Assembly (NCBI RefSeq): GCF_009764645.1
Contig: NZ_RWIM01000121.1
Span: 1 to 47,003 of the forward strand
DNA from: Pseudomonas sp. PB106
Lineage (GTDB): Bacteria; Pseudomonadota; Gammaproteobacteria; Pseudomonadales; Pseudomonadaceae
Reading direction: 5' to 3'
DNA length: 47,003 bases
The notes below the pieces were generated by a model that worked only from the letters and a program-made list of their open reading frames with translations, ran no database searches and had not been told where the DNA came from. Positions 37,172-46,970 of the stretch are shown here, in pieces; the stretch's first letter is position 1, and each line of letters starts with the position of its first letter. The translations under genes were made by a program, and so were the position numbers.

Positions 37172-37246
37172 AAAGCTACAAGCCGCAAGCAACAAGCTCC
37201 AAGCCCACCCCGCTCGCTTGAGCTTGTGGCTTGAAACTTGAAGCTT
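37172..37246. repeat. imperfect inverted repeat (AAGCTTCAAG family) between sucB and lpd
   Basis: The arm at 37172-37203 is a slightly diverged reverse complement of the arm at 37217-37246 (AAGCTTCAAGTTTCAAGCC on the minus strand). It is related to the repeat at 33351-33415. It fills most of the 108-bp gap between sucB and lpd. Confidence 0.75.
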
Positions 37247-37257
37247 GCCGCTGTTTT

Positions 37258-38493
37258 TTAGATATCCAGCAACAGACGAGCCGGATCTTCCAGCAGGTTC
37301 TTGATGGTCACCAGGAAGGTCACAGCTTCTTTGCCATCGATCAGACGGTGATCGTAGGACAGTGCCAGGTACATCATCGGACGGATAACGACCTGACCGT
37401 TGATCGCCATAGGACGCTGGATGATGTTGTGCATGCCCAGAATCGCTGCCTGCGGCGGGTTGACGATCGGGGTCGACATCATCGAACCGAAGGTACCACC
37501 GTTGGTGATGGTGAAGGTACCACCGGTCATCTCGTCCATCGACAGTTTGCCGTCACGGGCTTTTTTGCCGAATGTTGCGATGCCGCCTTCGATTTCAGCC
37601 AGGCTCATCAGTTCGGCGTTACGCAGAACCGGAACAACCAGGCCACGGTCGCTGGAAACGGCAACGCCGATGTCCGCATAGCCGTGGTAAACGATGTCGC
37701 CGCCGTCGATCGACGCGTTGACAGCCGGGAAGCGTTTCAGCGCTTCGGTCGCTGCTTTGACGAAGAACGACATGAAGCCCAGGCGTACGCCGTTGTGGGA
37801 CTTCTCGAACAGGTCCTTGTACTTCGAACGCAGGGCCATGACTTCAGTCATGTCGACTTCGTTGAACGTGGTCAGCATCGCCATGTTCGACTGCGCTTCA
37901 ACCAGACGCTTGGCCACGGTGGCGCGAACGCGGGTCATCGGTACGCGCTTCTCGATGCGGTCGCCAGCGGCGAACACAGGAGCGGCGGCCGAAGGAGCAG
38001 CAGCCTTGGCAGGCGCGGCAGCCGGAGCGGCTTTCTTCGCAGCAACAGCTGCAACCACGTCTTCCTTGGTAACACGACCGCCTTTGCCAGTGCCGGCAAC
38101 GGAAGCGATGTTGATGCCGTTTTCTTCAGCCAGCTTGCGCGCAGCAGGAGCAGCAACAGGATCGTCTTCGCCTTCAGCGGCAGCCGGTGCAGCGGCAGCA
38201 GCGGCCGGAGCAGCAGCGGCGGCTGGAGCGGCGGCTGGAGCGGCGGCAGCAGCGCCACCTTCCTGGATGGAGCCCAGCACTTCGTCGGACAGGACGGTTT
38301 CGCCCTCGCCCTTGACGATTGCGCCCAGCACGCCATCAGCGGTAGCCAGAACTTCCAGTACGACTTTGTCAGTTTCGATGTCGACGATCAGTTCGTCGCG
38401 CTTGACGGCGTCGCCCGGTTGTTTGTGCCAGGTGGCAACGGTGCCATCGGCAACCGATTCCGGGAAAGTGGGGGCTTTGATCTCGATAGCCAT
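37258..38493 (-). CDS. sucB: 2-oxoglutarate dehydrogenase E2 (dihydrolipoamide succinyltransferase)
   Basis: A 411-residue E2 core subunit. The lipoyl domain (about 1-77) carries the lipoylated lysine in [15 protein letters not shown] long Ala/Pro linker follows (about 78-105), then the E3-binding domain with [20 protein letters not shown]. The catalytic domain ends with the active-site histidine in [15 protein letters not shown]. The order and length are those of the family. It is 42 nt downstream of sucA. Confidence 0.97.
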   Translation of the reverse strand: MAIEIKAPTFPESVADGTVATWHKQPGDAVKRDELIVDIETDKVVLEVLATADGVLGAIVKGEGETVLSDEVLGSIQEGGAAAAAPAAAPAAAAAPAAAAAAPAAAEGEDDPVAAPAARKLAEENGINIASVAGTGKGGRVTKEDVVAAVAAKKAAPAAAPAKAAAPSAAAPVFAAGDRIEKRVPMTRVRATVAKRLVEAQSNMAMLTTFNEVDMTEVMALRSKYKDLFEKSHNGVRLGFMSFFVKAATEALKRFPAVNASIDGGDIVYHGYADIGVAVSSDRGLVVPVLRNAELMSLAEIEGGIATFGKKARDGKLSMDEMTGGTFTITNGGTFGSMMSTPIVNPPQAAILGMHNIIQRPMAINGQVVIRPMMYLALSYDHRLIDGKEAVTFLVTIKNLLEDPARLLLDI

Positions 38494-38535
38494 TATCTGT
38501 GGTTCCTTAAATTCGGTTTCAGGTGCGCGAAGGCG

Positions 38536-41367
38536 TTAAATGGTAAACGCGTCTTGCAGGAGTTTTTCCTGCTGCTCGGCGTGCATCGATGCGTAACCAC
38601 AAGCAGGTGCAGCAGAAGCCTCACGGCCCGCGTACTCAAGTACGAGAGACTTGTCGAGGTTCCCGATGCTGCGACGCAAGTGGTGCTGGCTGCAGTACCA
38701 GGCGCCCTGGTTCATCGGCTCTTCCTGACACCAAACGGCATTTTTGACGTTGGTGTATGGAGCCAGGACTTCTTTCAAGTCGTCCTCAGGGAATGGGTAC
38801 AGCTGCTCGATACGCACGATGGCGATATCTTCACGGCCTTCGGCACGGCGTTTTTCCAACAGGTCGTAGTAGACCTTGCCGCTACACAGAACAACGCGCT
38901 CGACCTTTTTCGGGTCCAGAGCATCGATTTCCGGGATCACGGTCTGGAACGAACCTTCGGCCAGATCTTCCAGCGTCGAGATGGCCAGCTTGTGGCGCAG
39001 CAGCGACTTCGGCGTCAGCACGATCAACGGCTTGCGCAGCGGACGAATCACCTGACGACGCAGCAAGTGGTAGATCTGTGCTGGCGTGGTCGGTACAGCT
39101 ACCTGAATGTTGTGCTCGGCGCACAATTGCAGGTAACGCTCAAGACGTGCCGAGCTGTGCTCAGGGCCCTGACCTTCGTAACCGTGTGGCAGCAACATGG
39201 TCAGACCGCAGAGACGGCCCCACTTGTGCTCGCCGCTGGTGATGAACTGGTCGATTACAACCTGTGCACCGTTGGCGAAGTCGCCGAACTGGGCTTCCCA
39301 GATCACCAACGCATCCGGCGTGGTGGTCGAGTAACCGTATTCGAACGCCAGTACCGCTTCTTCCGACAGGAACGAGTCGTACAGGTCAAAGCGCGGCTGA
39401 CCGTCGTACAAGTGTTGCAGCGGAATGTAGGTGCCCGCGTCTTTCTGGTTGTGCAACACAGCGTGACGGTGCGAGAACGTGCCACGGCCGATGTCCTGAC
39501 CGGTCATGCGGATCGGGTGACCTTCGAACGCCAGGGTCGCGTACGCCATGGTTTCGGCGTAACCCCAGTTGATCGGCAGGCCGCCGGCTTGCATCTTCTG
39601 ACGGTCTTCGTAGATCTTCGACACTTGACGCTGAACCACGAAGCCTTCCGGAATTTCCAGCAGCTTGGCGGACAGTTCCTGCAGGGTCTTCAGATCGAAA
39701 CGCGTGTCGTGACGCGCAGTCCAGGCGTGACCCAGATACGGACGCCAGTCCACGAACAACTCTTTGTTCGGCTCTTTGACCAGCGATTTCACTACGTGCA
39801 GACCGTTGTCCAGCGCGTTGCGGTATTCGTCGACTTTCGCCTGAACACGCTCTGCGTCGAGCACACCGCCCTGGGTCAGACGATCAGCGTACAGCTCACG
39901 GGTGGTGCGCTGTTTGGTGATCTGCTGATACATCAGAGGCTGGGTGCCGCTTGGCTCGTCAGCTTCGTTGTGGCCGCGACGACGGTAGCAGACCAGGTCG
40001 ATCACCACGTCACGCTTGAACTGCATGCGGTAATCGATAGCCAGCTGGGTCACGAACAACACGGCTTCCGGATCATCACCATTCACATGGAGAATCGGCG
40101 CCTGGATCATCTTGGCAACGTCGGTGGCGTACTCGGTGGAACGCGAGTCCAGCGGGTTGCTGATGGTGAAGCCAACCTGGTTGTTGATCACGATGTGCAC
40201 GGTGCCGCCGGTCTTGAAACCGCGGGTCTGCGACATCTGGAAGGTTTCCATGACCACGCCTTGACCGGCGAAAGCCGCGTCACCGTGGATGGAGATCGGC
40301 AGAACCTTCTCGCCAGTGGCGTCGTTACGACGATCCTGACGGGCGCGAACCGAACCTTCGACCACCGGGGAAACGATTTCCAGGTGGGACGGGTTGAACG
40401 CCATGGCCAGGTGAACTTCACCGCCGGCGGTCATCACGTTGGACGAGAAGCCCTGGTGGTATTTAACGTCACCGGAACCGAGCTCGACCTTCTTCTTGCC
40501 TTCGAACTCGTCGAACAGCTCGCGCGGGTTCTTGCCGAAGGTGTTGACCAGTACGTTCAGACGGCCACGGTGGGCCATGCCGATGACGACTTCCTTGGTG
40601 CCGTAGGAACCGGAACGCTGGATCAGTTCGTCGAGCATCGGAATCAGGCTTTCGCCGCCTTCCAGACCGAAACGCTTGGTGCCCGGGTATTTGGTGCCCA
40701 GGTATTTTTCCAGGCCTTCACCGGCAGTCACGCGCTCAAGCAGGTGGCTCTTGATGTCGGCGGAGTACGTCGGACGACCACGCACGCTTTCCAGACGCTG
40801 CTGGAACCACTGGCGCTGCTCGGAATCGGTGATGTGCGTAAATTCAGCGCCGATGGTGCGGCAATATGTCTGCTGCAACGCTTCGTGAATTTCGCGTAGG
40901 CTCGCTTCCTCTTTGCCGATGAACAGGTCGCCGGCACGGAAGGTCGTATCAAGATCGGCATTGGTCAAGCCGTAATGATTGATCGACAGGTCTGCAGGTG
41001 CAGGACGCTGCCACAGCCCCAGCGGGTCAAGCTGGGCTGCCTGGTGGCCACGCATACGGTAGGCCTGGATCAATCGCAGCACTTCAACTTGCTTCTTCTC
41101 GTGCTCACTGCTCACGCTGCCGGCGGAAACCGGTTGAGCGCGGCGCTGGTTCTTTGCCAGCAGCACGAAATGATCGCGAATTGTCGAGTGCGAAACATCA
41201 GTGGCAGAGTTGCCGTCGGCAGGCAACTTCTGAAAGTAGGTGCGCCACTCTTCTGGCACAGCGTTAGGGTCGTGCAGGTAGAGCTCATAAAGCTCTTCCA
41301 CATAGGCAGCGTTTCCACCTGAAAGGTAGGCGCTGTTCCACATGCGCTGCATCACGCTTTCTTGCAT
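38536..41367 (-). CDS. sucA: 2-oxoglutarate dehydrogenase E1
   Basis: A 943-residue thiamine-diphosphate enzyme that decarboxylates 2-oxoglutarate. Marks include the N-terminal E2-binding helix SAYLSGGNAAYVEELYELYL, GMAHRGRLNVLVNTFGK, HGDAAFAGQGVVMETFQMSQ and INNQVGFTIS for cofactor binding, and CQEEPMNQGAWY near the C-terminus. Length fits the family. A 251-bp gap with two hairpins separates it from sdhB. Extended open frames exist on the opposite strand but look like codon-bias shadows. Confidence 0.97.
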   Translation of the reverse strand: MQESVMQRMWNSAYLSGGNAAYVEELYELYLHDPNAVPEEWRTYFQKLPADGNSATDVSHSTIRDHFVLLAKNQRRAQPVSAGSVSSEHEKKQVEVLRLIQAYRMRGHQAAQLDPLGLWQRPAPADLSINHYGLTNADLDTTFRAGDLFIGKEEASLREIHEALQQTYCRTIGAEFTHITDSEQRQWFQQRLESVRGRPTYSADIKSHLLERVTAGEGLEKYLGTKYPGTKRFGLEGGESLIPMLDELIQRSGSYGTKEVVIGMAHRGRLNVLVNTFGKNPRELFDEFEGKKKVELGSGDVKYHQGFSSNVMTAGGEVHLAMAFNPSHLEIVSPVVEGSVRARQDRRNDATGEKVLPISIHGDAAFAGQGVVMETFQMSQTRGFKTGGTVHIVINNQVGFTISNPLDSRSTEYATDVAKMIQAPILHVNGDDPEAVLFVTQLAIDYRMQFKRDVVIDLVCYRRRGHNEADEPSGTQPLMYQQITKQRTTRELYADRLTQGGVLDAERVQAKVDEYRNALDNGLHVVKSLVKEPNKELFVDWRPYLGHAWTARHDTRFDLKTLQELSAKLLEIPEGFVVQRQVSKIYEDRQKMQAGGLPINWGYAETMAYATLAFEGHPIRMTGQDIGRGTFSHRHAVLHNQKDAGTYIPLQHLYDGQPRFDLYDSFLSEEAVLAFEYGYSTTTPDALVIWEAQFGDFANGAQVVIDQFITSGEHKWGRLCGLTMLLPHGYEGQGPEHSSARLERYLQLCAEHNIQVAVPTTPAQIYHLLRRQVIRPLRKPLIVLTPKSLLRHKLAISTLEDLAEGSFQTVIPEIDALDPKKVERVVLCSGKVYYDLLEKRRAEGREDIAIVRIEQLYPFPEDDLKEVLAPYTNVKNAVWCQEEPMNQGAWYCSQHHLRRSIGNLDKSLVLEYAGREASAAPACGYASMHAEQQEKLLQDAFTI

Positions 41368-41474
41368 GCTTGGTCACCCTCGGTTAGGGGAACACCATCG
41401 ATGTCGACACCGAGCAAACTTGCAGAAGTCCGAATGCAGCGACTAAAACAAGCCACTTAGGATCACACTGATAG

Positions 41475-41492
41475 TCCGGGTACCAGCCCGGA
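41475..41492. other. hairpin in the sdhB-sucA gap
   Basis: TCCGGG-TACCAG-CCCGGA forms a 6-bp GC-rich stem in the leader of sucA. No T-tract follows. Confidence 0.45.
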
Positions 41493-41563
41493 TGCCCCTG
41501 CTTGTCTCATTTCTTCAAAATAAGAGCCGCAGCTTATGACTACTGCTCTGGTTATAGCCATGA

Positions 41564-41581
41564 CGCGGGTTGAAGCCCGCG
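41564..41581. other. hairpin downstream of sdhB
   Basis: CGCGGG-TTGAAG-CCCGCG forms a 6-bp stem about 38 nt after the sdhB stop. It lacks a T-tract; partial termination or mRNA end protection between sdh and suc is possible. Confidence 0.5.
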
Positions 41582-41618
41582 CCACAGCCTCTACGGTACA
41601 GCGGTTACAGCAGCTGAA

Positions 41619-42323
41619 TCACACGCCGCTCGAAAGCAGCATGTTACGGATGTGACCGATGGCCTTAGTCGGGTTCAGGCCTTTCGGACATACGTTGACG
41701 CAGTTCATGATGCCCCGGCAGCGGAATACGCTGAACGGATCATCGAGCGAAGCCAGACGCTCGTTGGTCTTGGTGTCACGGCTGTCTGCCAGGAAGCGAT
41801 AAGCTTGCAGCAGCGCAGCTGGACCCAGGAACTTGTCCGGGTTCCACCAGAAGGACGGGCAAGAAGTCGAGCAGCAAGCGCACAGGATGCACTCGTACAG
41901 ACCGTCGAGCTTTTCGCGCTCTTCTGGCGACTGCAGACGCTCGATGGCCGGAGCCGGCGTGTCGTTCTGCAGGTAAGGCTTCACCTTCTCGTATTGCTTG
42001 TAGAAGATGCTCATATCGACGACCAGGTCACGGATAACCGGCAAACCTGGCAGCGGACGAACGATCAACTTGTTACCTTTTACAACGGCGGACAGTGGCG
42101 TGATGCACGCCAGACCGTTCTTGCCGTTGATGTTCATGCCGTCGGACCCGCAGACGCCTTCACGGCAAGAGCGACGATAGGAGAAACCTTCGTCCTGCTC
42201 TTTGATCAGGGCCAGCACGTCCAGCACCATCAGGTCTTTACCACCGGTATCGACCTGGAATTCCTGCATGAACGGCGCAGCGTCCTGATCAGGGTTGTAG
42301 CGATAAACACTGACTTTCAACAT
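41619..42323 (-). CDS. sdhB: succinate dehydrogenase iron-sulphur subunit
   Basis: A 234-residue subunit of complex II that carries electrons from SdhA to quinone. The 2Fe-2S ligands lie in SCREGVCGSDGMNINGKNG; the 4Fe-4S and 3Fe-4S ligands lie in CILCACCSTSCPSFWW and CRGIMNCVNVCPKGLNP. The ATG at 42323 has AAGGG 8 nt upstream; a GTG nine nucleotides earlier is less likely. It starts 11 nt after the sdhA stop. Confidence 0.97.
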   Translation of the reverse strand: MLKVSVYRYNPDQDAAPFMQEFQVDTGGKDLMVLDVLALIKEQDEGFSYRRSCREGVCGSDGMNINGKNGLACITPLSAVVKGNKLIVRPLPGLPVIRDLVVDMSIFYKQYEKVKPYLQNDTPAPAIERLQSPEEREKLDGLYECILCACCSTSCPSFWWNPDKFLGPAALLQAYRFLADSRDTKTNERLASLDDPFSVFRCRGIMNCVNVCPKGLNPTKAIGHIRNMLLSSGV

Positions 42324-42334
42324 GGCGGTCACCC

Positions 42335-44107
42335 TTAATAAGTCCGGACTTTAGGTTCGAAAGTCGGAACAGTCTTCGGCGAGAAGTTCACGGCACGCTT
42401 GGTGACGCGCTTGTCACCCGGGAAGTACAGGGTGTGGCACAGCCAGTTTTCGTCGTCACGATCTTCGAAGTCTTCACGGGCGTGAGCACCGCGCGACTCT
42501 TTACGTACTTCGGCCGCGATGGCGGTAGCTTCAGCCACTTCCAGCAGGTTTTGCAGCTCCAGCGCTTCGATACGGGCAGTGTTGAACGCCTGCGACTTAT
42601 CGTTGATCTTCACGTTGGCGATGCGGGTACGCAGGTCAGCAAGCTGAGCGATACCTTTCTGCATGTATTCACCGGTACGGAATACGCCGAAGTAGTTCTG
42701 CATGCAGCTTTGCAGCTCGCGACGCAGGGTAGCGACGTCTTCGCCGTCGGTACGGCTGTTCAGCGCGTTCAGACGCGACAGGGCAGCTTCGATGTCAGCT
42801 TCGGTAGCGTCGTCATATTCGATGCCGTCGGTCAGTGCTTTTTCCAGGTGCAGGCCGGCAGCGCGACCGAATACCACCAGGTCGAGCAGCGAGTTGCCGC
42901 CCAGACGGTTGGCACCGTGAACCGATACGCAAGCCACTTCACCTACCGCGAACAGACCAGGAATGATCTGATCCACGCCTTCGGCGTTCTGGGTGATCGC
43001 CTGGCCGTGAATGTTGGTGGCAACGCCGCCCATCATATAGTGGCAAGTCGGGACAACCGGAACCGGCGCAACAACCGGGTCAACGTGAGCGAAAGTCTTC
43101 GACAGTTCGCAGATGCCTGGCAGACGGCTGTGCAGCACTTCCTCGCCCAAATGGTCGAGTTTGAGCATTACGTGGTCGCCATTCGGACCGCAACCGTTGC
43201 CGGCGATGATTTCTTTAACCATCGAGCGAGCAACCACGTCACGACCGGCAAGGTCTTTGGCGTTCGGAGCATAACGCTCCATGAAACGCTCGCCGTGCTT
43301 GTTGATCAGGTAACCACCTTCACCACGGCAACCTTCTGTAACCAGTACACCGGCGCCGGCGATGCCGGTCGGGTGGAACTGCCACATTTCGATGTCCTGT
43401 ACCGGCACGCCAGCACGCAGAGCCATGCCGACGCCGTCACCGGTGTTGATCAGGGCGTTGGTGGTGGAAGCGTAGATACGACCAGCACCGCCGGTAGCCA
43501 GTACGGTGGCCTTGGCGCGGATGTAGGTGGTTTCGCCGGTTTCGATGCAGATCGCGATCACACCGACGAAGTCGCCTTCCTGGTTTTTCACCAGATCGAC
43601 AGCGTAGTACTCGTTCAGGAACGTGGTACCGGCTTTCAGGTTGCCCTGATAAAGGGTGTGCAGCAGGGCGTGACCGGTACGGTCGGAAGCAGCGCAAGTA
43701 CGCGCAGCCTGGCCACCTTTACCGTAGTCCTTGGACTGACCACCGAACGGACGCTGGTAGATACGGCCTTGCTCGGTACGCGAGAACGGCAGACCCATGT
43801 GGTCCAGTTCGAAAACTGCAGCCGGGCCTTCCTGACACATGTATTCGATAGCGTCCTGGTCACCGATGTAGTCGGAACCTTTGACGGTATCGTACATGTG
43901 CCAGCGCCAGTCATCGTTCGGATCAGCGGACGCGATGGCGCAGGTGATGCCGCCCTGAGCGGATACAGTGTGCGAACGGGTCGGGAAAACCTTGGTGATC
44001 ACGGCAGTCTTGTGACCGCCCTGCGCCAGTTGCAGCGCAGCGCGCATGCCGGCACCGCCACCACCAATAATGATGGCGTCGAAAGAAATCGTTGGAATGT
44101 TAGCCAT
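42335..44107 (-). CDS. sdhA: succinate dehydrogenase flavoprotein subunit
   Basis: A 590-residue catalytic subunit of complex II. The N-terminal FAD motif is [19 protein letters not shown], the histidine that covalently binds FAD is in [10 protein letters not shown], and the active-site region includes [20 protein letters not shown]. Length matches the family (588-590). It lies 3 nt after the sdhD stop. Confidence 0.98.
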   Translation of the reverse strand: MANIPTISFDAIIIGGGGAGMRAALQLAQGGHKTAVITKVFPTRSHTVSAQGGITCAIASADPNDDWRWHMYDTVKGSDYIGDQDAIEYMCQEGPAAVFELDHMGLPFSRTEQGRIYQRPFGGQSKDYGKGGQAARTCAASDRTGHALLHTLYQGNLKAGTTFLNEYYAVDLVKNQEGDFVGVIAICIETGETTYIRAKATVLATGGAGRIYASTTNALINTGDGVGMALRAGVPVQDIEMWQFHPTGIAGAGVLVTEGCRGEGGYLINKHGERFMERYAPNAKDLAGRDVVARSMVKEIIAGNGCGPNGDHVMLKLDHLGEEVLHSRLPGICELSKTFAHVDPVVAPVPVVPTCHYMMGGVATNIHGQAITQNAEGVDQIIPGLFAVGEVACVSVHGANRLGGNSLLDLVVFGRAAGLHLEKALTDGIEYDDATEADIEAALSRLNALNSRTDGEDVATLRRELQSCMQNYFGVFRTGEYMQKGIAQLADLRTRIANVKINDKSQAFNTARIEALELQNLLEVAEATAIAAEVRKESRGAHAREDFEDRDDENWLCHTLYFPGDKRVTKRAVNFSPKTVPTFEPKVRTY

Positions 44108-44110
44108 GAA

Positions 44111-44479
44111 TCAGATACCCCAGAGAATCTGCACACCCCAGACGAAGTAAGCGAACATCGCGATGCCGCAAACTGCCTGGAAAAGGAAACGTACTGCGGT
44201 CGCGGACTTGCCCAGCGCCATTGGCGTCAGGTAGTCGGTCGCGATGGTCCACATGCCGACCCAGGCGTGAGCGCCAAGGGCAACGAGGGCCAGCAGACTG
44301 AAGATACGCATCCCGTTGTGAGCGAACAGGCCGTGCCACTGGTCGTAGCCAATGCCCGGATTCGCTGCAAGGTATCCGATCAGGAAGATGAAATAAGCCG
44401 CGAGAACAACCGCAGACACACGTTGCGCCATCCAGTCATAGAGGCCCGAACGCGAAAGGTTCGTAACGCTGGTTACCAT
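44111..44479 (-). CDS. sdhD: succinate dehydrogenase membrane anchor subunit
   Basis: A 122-residue anchor with three hydrophobic segments. GLYDWMAQRVSAVVLAAYF at the start of the first and ALGAHAWVGMWTIATDYL at the second are typical of SdhD. With SdhC it binds haem b and ubiquinone. The ATG at 44479 has GGAG 7 nt upstream and overlaps the end of sdhC by 7 nt. Confidence 0.94.
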   Translation of the reverse strand: MVTSVTNLSRSGLYDWMAQRVSAVVLAAYFIFLIGYLAANPGIGYDQWHGLFAHNGMRIFSLLALVALGAHAWVGMWTIATDYLTPMALGKSATAVRFLFQAVCGIAMFAYFVWGVQILWGI

Positions 44480-44847
44480 ATCCAAACTCCTGCCAGAACG
44501 ATCAACACCACGGAAACGGCGATGATAATTTTCGAGCCCAGGCGGCCGCCTTCCAGCGTCTCACCGATGCCCATGTCCATGATCAAGTGGCGCACACCGG
44601 CTACCAGGTGATACAGCAGAGCGGACAGGAGGCCCCATGCTACGAACTTGGCCAGCGGGCTGGTCAAGCATGCCTTCACCTCGGCAAAACCTTCCTCGGA
44701 ACCCAGAGATTTGCCCAATGCATAAAGCATGAAGCCGATACCCAGGAAGAGGATGATGCCGGAAACACGGTGAAGAAACGACGTAACGCCGGTGATGGGG
44801 AGTTTGATGGTCCTTAGGTCTAGGTTTACAGGTCGTTGGCTTTTCAC
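44473..44847 (-). CDS. sdhC: succinate dehydrogenase cytochrome b556 subunit
   Basis: A 124-residue three-span membrane subunit. The N-terminus SQRPVNLDLRTIKLPITG and the haem-ligand region LLYHLVAGVRHLIMDMGIG match the family. I chose the GTG at 44847. A TTG at 44880 would add 11 residues, and neither has a clear ribosome site. An A8 run lies just upstream of the GTG on the coding strand. It is the first gene of the sdhCDAB operon, with a good promoter about 130 nt upstream. Confidence 0.93.
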   Translation of the reverse strand: MKSQRPVNLDLRTIKLPITGVTSFLHRVSGIILFLGIGFMLYALGKSLGSEEGFAEVKACLTSPLAKFVAWGLLSALLYHLVAGVRHLIMDMGIGETLEGGRLGSKIIIAVSVVLIVLAGVWIW

Positions 44848-44981
44848 GGCTTTTTTTTCACACTGAAGAGCCCCTAACAATCAGGGCAAAGTTGTTGGGG
44901 AGTGCACTGGTCAGGTAACCACCACCCAGGGATGCGACCCCCAATAAAGCAGGCCCAAAAGCCCTTGGCGGTCGGTGGCCG

Positions 44982-45010
44982 AGTATAGACAGTTAGGCTA
45001 CTAATGACAA
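44982..45010 (-). promoter_or_regulatory. sigma70-type promoter of sdhC
   Basis: On the minus strand, TTGTCA (45010-45005), a 17-nt spacer, then TATACT (44987-44982). Both elements match the consensus at five of six positions. The predicted start near 44975 gives a leader of about 130 nt. Confidence 0.7.
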
Positions 45011-45011
45011 C

Positions 45012-45040
45012 GCAATCACCTACCCCCAATAGCTGATTGC
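45012..45040. promoter_or_regulatory. inverted repeat between the sdhC and gltA promoters
   Basis: GCAATCA (45012-45018) and TGATTGC (45034-45040) are exact inverse arms with a 15-bp spacer, directly upstream of the sdhC -35. It could bind a regulator acting on either gene (inference). Confidence 0.4.
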
Positions 45041-45124
45041 ACAAGTTGCATAAAAGGCGTAAATGGCAGTCAATTTCGAGGAAAAAGTCCGCTTAAAGCC
45101 TTCTGGAGCAAGACTTTAGGCAAA

Positions 45125-45152
45125 TTGACATTCGAATTTATCTCACTATAGT
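45125..45152 (+). promoter_or_regulatory. sigma70-type promoter of gltA
   Basis: TTGACA (45125-45130), a 16-nt spacer, then TATAGT (45147-45152). The -35 is perfect and the -10 matches five of six. The leader would be about 50 nt, with AGGAGG before the gltA ATG. Confidence 0.75.
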
Positions 45153-45209
45153 GGTGCGGGCCCTGCGTGGGGGGTCTGTCTGATGGTTCAAGCATAAATA
45201 GGAGGCCAC

Positions 45210-46499
45210 ATGGCTGACAAAAAAGCGCAGTTGATCATCGAGGGCGCAGCCCCCGTCGAGCTGCCCATTTTAACCGGCACCGTTGGTCCCGATGTTATTG
45301 ATGTTCGGGGCCTGACGGCCACGGGCCGCTTCACTTTCGACCCGGGTTTCATGTCGACCGCCTCGTGCGAATCGAAGATCACCTATATCGACGGCGACAA
45401 CGGCATTCTGTTGCACCGCGGCTACCCGATCGAACAGCTGGCTGAAAAGTCGGACTACCTGGAAACCTGCTATCTGCTGCTCAACGGCGAACTGCCGACC
45501 GCAGAACAAAAGGCCCAGTTCGTCAGCACCGTGAAAAACCACACCATGGTTCACGAGCAGCTGAAAACCTTCTTCAACGGCTTCCGTCGTGACGCCCACC
45601 CGATGGCCGTCATGTGCGGTGTAGTCGGCGCCCTCTCGGCCTTCTACCACGACTCCCTCGACATCAATAACCCGCAGCATCGCGAAATCTCCGCGATCCG
45701 TCTGGTTGCCAAGATGCCGACCCTGGCAGCGATGGTTTACAAGTACTCCATGGGCCAACCCATGATGTACCCGCGCAACGACCTGACGTACGCGGAAAAC
45801 TTCCTGCACATGATGTTCAACACCCCGTGCGAGATCAAACCGATCAGCCCGGTACTCGCCAAGGCCATGGACCGGATCTTCATCCTCCATGCCGACCACG
45901 AGCAGAACGCATCGACTTCCACCGTGCGCCTGGCCGGCTCTTCGGGTGCCAACCCGTTCGCCTGTATCGCCGCCGGTATCGCCGCACTGTGGGGCCCTGC
46001 CCACGGTGGTGCGAACGAAGCCGTACTGACCATGCTTGACGAGATTGGCGATGTTTCCAACATCGACAAGTTCATCGCCAAGGCCAAGGACAAGAACGAT
46101 CCGTTCAAACTGATGGGCTTCGGTCACCGCGTTTACAAGAACCGCGATCCTCGCGCGACTGTAATGAAGCAGACCTGCGACGAAGTACTGAAGGAACTGG
46201 GCATCAACAACGATCCGCAACTCGAACTGGCCATGCGCCTGGAAGAGATCGCCCTGACCGACCCGTACTTCATCGAGCGCTCGCTGTACCCGAACGTCGA
46301 CTTCTACTCGGGGATCATCCTCAAGGCGATCGGCATTCCGACCAGCATGTTCACCGTGATTTTCGCGCTGGCACGTACTGTTGGCTGGATCTCTCACTGG
46401 AAAGAAATGCTCTCCAGCCCGTACAAGATTGGCCGTCCGCGCCAGCTGTACACGGGTTATGAGTCGCGTGATATTTCCAAGCTGGAAGATCGCAAATAA
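45210..46499 (+). CDS. gltA: citrate synthase (type II)
   Basis: A 429-residue enzyme that condenses oxaloacetate and acetyl-CoA at the entry of the TCA cycle. The active-site histidines are in [20 protein letters not shown] (about residue 229) and [15 protein letters not shown] (about residue 306); the catalytic Asp lies in the C-terminal PNVDFYSGI. The length and N-terminal domain are those of the hexameric, NADH-sensitive Gram-negative type. It is divergent from sdhCDAB, the usual arrangement in Pseudomonas, and is followed by its own terminator. Confidence 0.98.
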   Translation: MADKKAQLIIEGAAPVELPILTGTVGPDVIDVRGLTATGRFTFDPGFMSTASCESKITYIDGDNGILLHRGYPIEQLAEKSDYLETCYLLLNGELPTAEQKAQFVSTVKNHTMVHEQLKTFFNGFRRDAHPMAVMCGVVGALSAFYHDSLDINNPQHREISAIRLVAKMPTLAAMVYKYSMGQPMMYPRNDLTYAENFLHMMFNTPCEIKPISPVLAKAMDRIFILHADHEQNASTSTVRLAGSSGANPFACIAAGIAALWGPAHGGANEAVLTMLDEIGDVSNIDKFIAKAKDKNDPFKLMGFGHRVYKNRDPRATVMKQTCDEVLKELGINNDPQLELAMRLEEIALTDPYFIERSLYPNVDFYSGIILKAIGIPTSMFTVIFALARTVGWISHWKEMLSSPYKIGRPRQLYTGYESRDISKLEDRK

Positions 46500-46535
46500 G
46501 ACCTGTCTTGCGATAACGTCTTAAGTTGTACCGGG

Positions 46536-46565
46536 AACGGCCTCTATTTATATAGGGGCCGTTTT
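46536..46565 (+). terminator. rho-independent terminator of gltA
   Basis: AACGGCC-t-CTAT-TTAT-ATAG-g-GGCCGTT followed by TTG TTTG, 36 nt after the gltA stop. Confidence 0.85.
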
Positions 46566-46570
46566 GTTTG

Positions 46571-46892
46571 TGCTGGTTTTTTGGTTGGGGGCATATCCGT
46601 TGCTGCGGGTGCTGCCGCTGGCGGTTTCGCTCTTACAGCGACTCACTTTTCCAAACGCCGGAATGCCGGCCCAGCGAAAAGTAAGCAAAAGGCTTTGCCC
46701 CCGGCGTACGGCACTTCGCCTAGGCTCAGTGTTCCCTCGCTACGGTGTCCATCCGGGGGCATCGCCTCCGGTTTGCTTCGCTGCACCTCCTCTCGATGTA
46801 TGCGGCTACGCCGCACGGTCGCTGCGCTCCCACCCCCTGATGAACACCTTCGCTCGGCCTGCCGAAGGGGCAAAAAATCAAAAGCCACATCA
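46571..46892. repeat. non-coding dispersed-repeat-like segment with a short open frame
   Basis: No supported gene is present in this stretch. On the minus strand an open frame encodes GTLSLGEVPYAGGKAFCLLF, a sequence I recall seeing at many places in P. fluorescens-group genomes, so this looks like a dispersed repeat rather than a gene. It is rich in short inverted segments (for example CCGGCGTACG near 46699 and CCGGGGGCATCGCCTCCGG at 46753-46771). No transposase or terminal repeats are visible. Confidence 0.5.
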
Positions 46893-46969
46893 AAAGCCAA
46901 AGCCAAAGCCAAAGCCAAAGCCAAAGCCAAAGCCAAAGCCAAAGCCAAAGCCAAAGCCAAAGCCAAAGC
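46893..46969. repeat. hexanucleotide microsatellite (AAAGCC)12
   Basis: Twelve perfect tandem copies of AAAGCC (46893-46964) plus a partial unit. On the minus strand it would read as alternating Leu-Ala if translated. Such arrays change length by slippage, and this one joins the dispersed-repeat segment to a half REP at the window end. Confidence 0.95.
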
Positions 46970-46970
46970 A

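Noticed and set aside
37231..40899. 1222-codon open frame on the plus strand, opposite sucB and sucA
   Set aside because: It is an antisense shadow of two highly conserved enzymes. The composition (His, Gln, Arg, Val) follows the reverse complement of GC-rich coding DNA, it has no ribosome site and it spans two unrelated genes and the gap between them.
42434..44611. 725-codon open frame opposite sdhA and sdhD
   Set aside because: It is antisense to confirmed genes, crosses gene borders, and has no recognisable domain or start signal.
46643..46966. 107-codon frame starting with a long Leu-Ala repeat
   Set aside because: The hydrophobic start is only the translated AAAGCC microsatellite, and no ribosome site is seen. 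I report the locus as a repeat, not as a protein.
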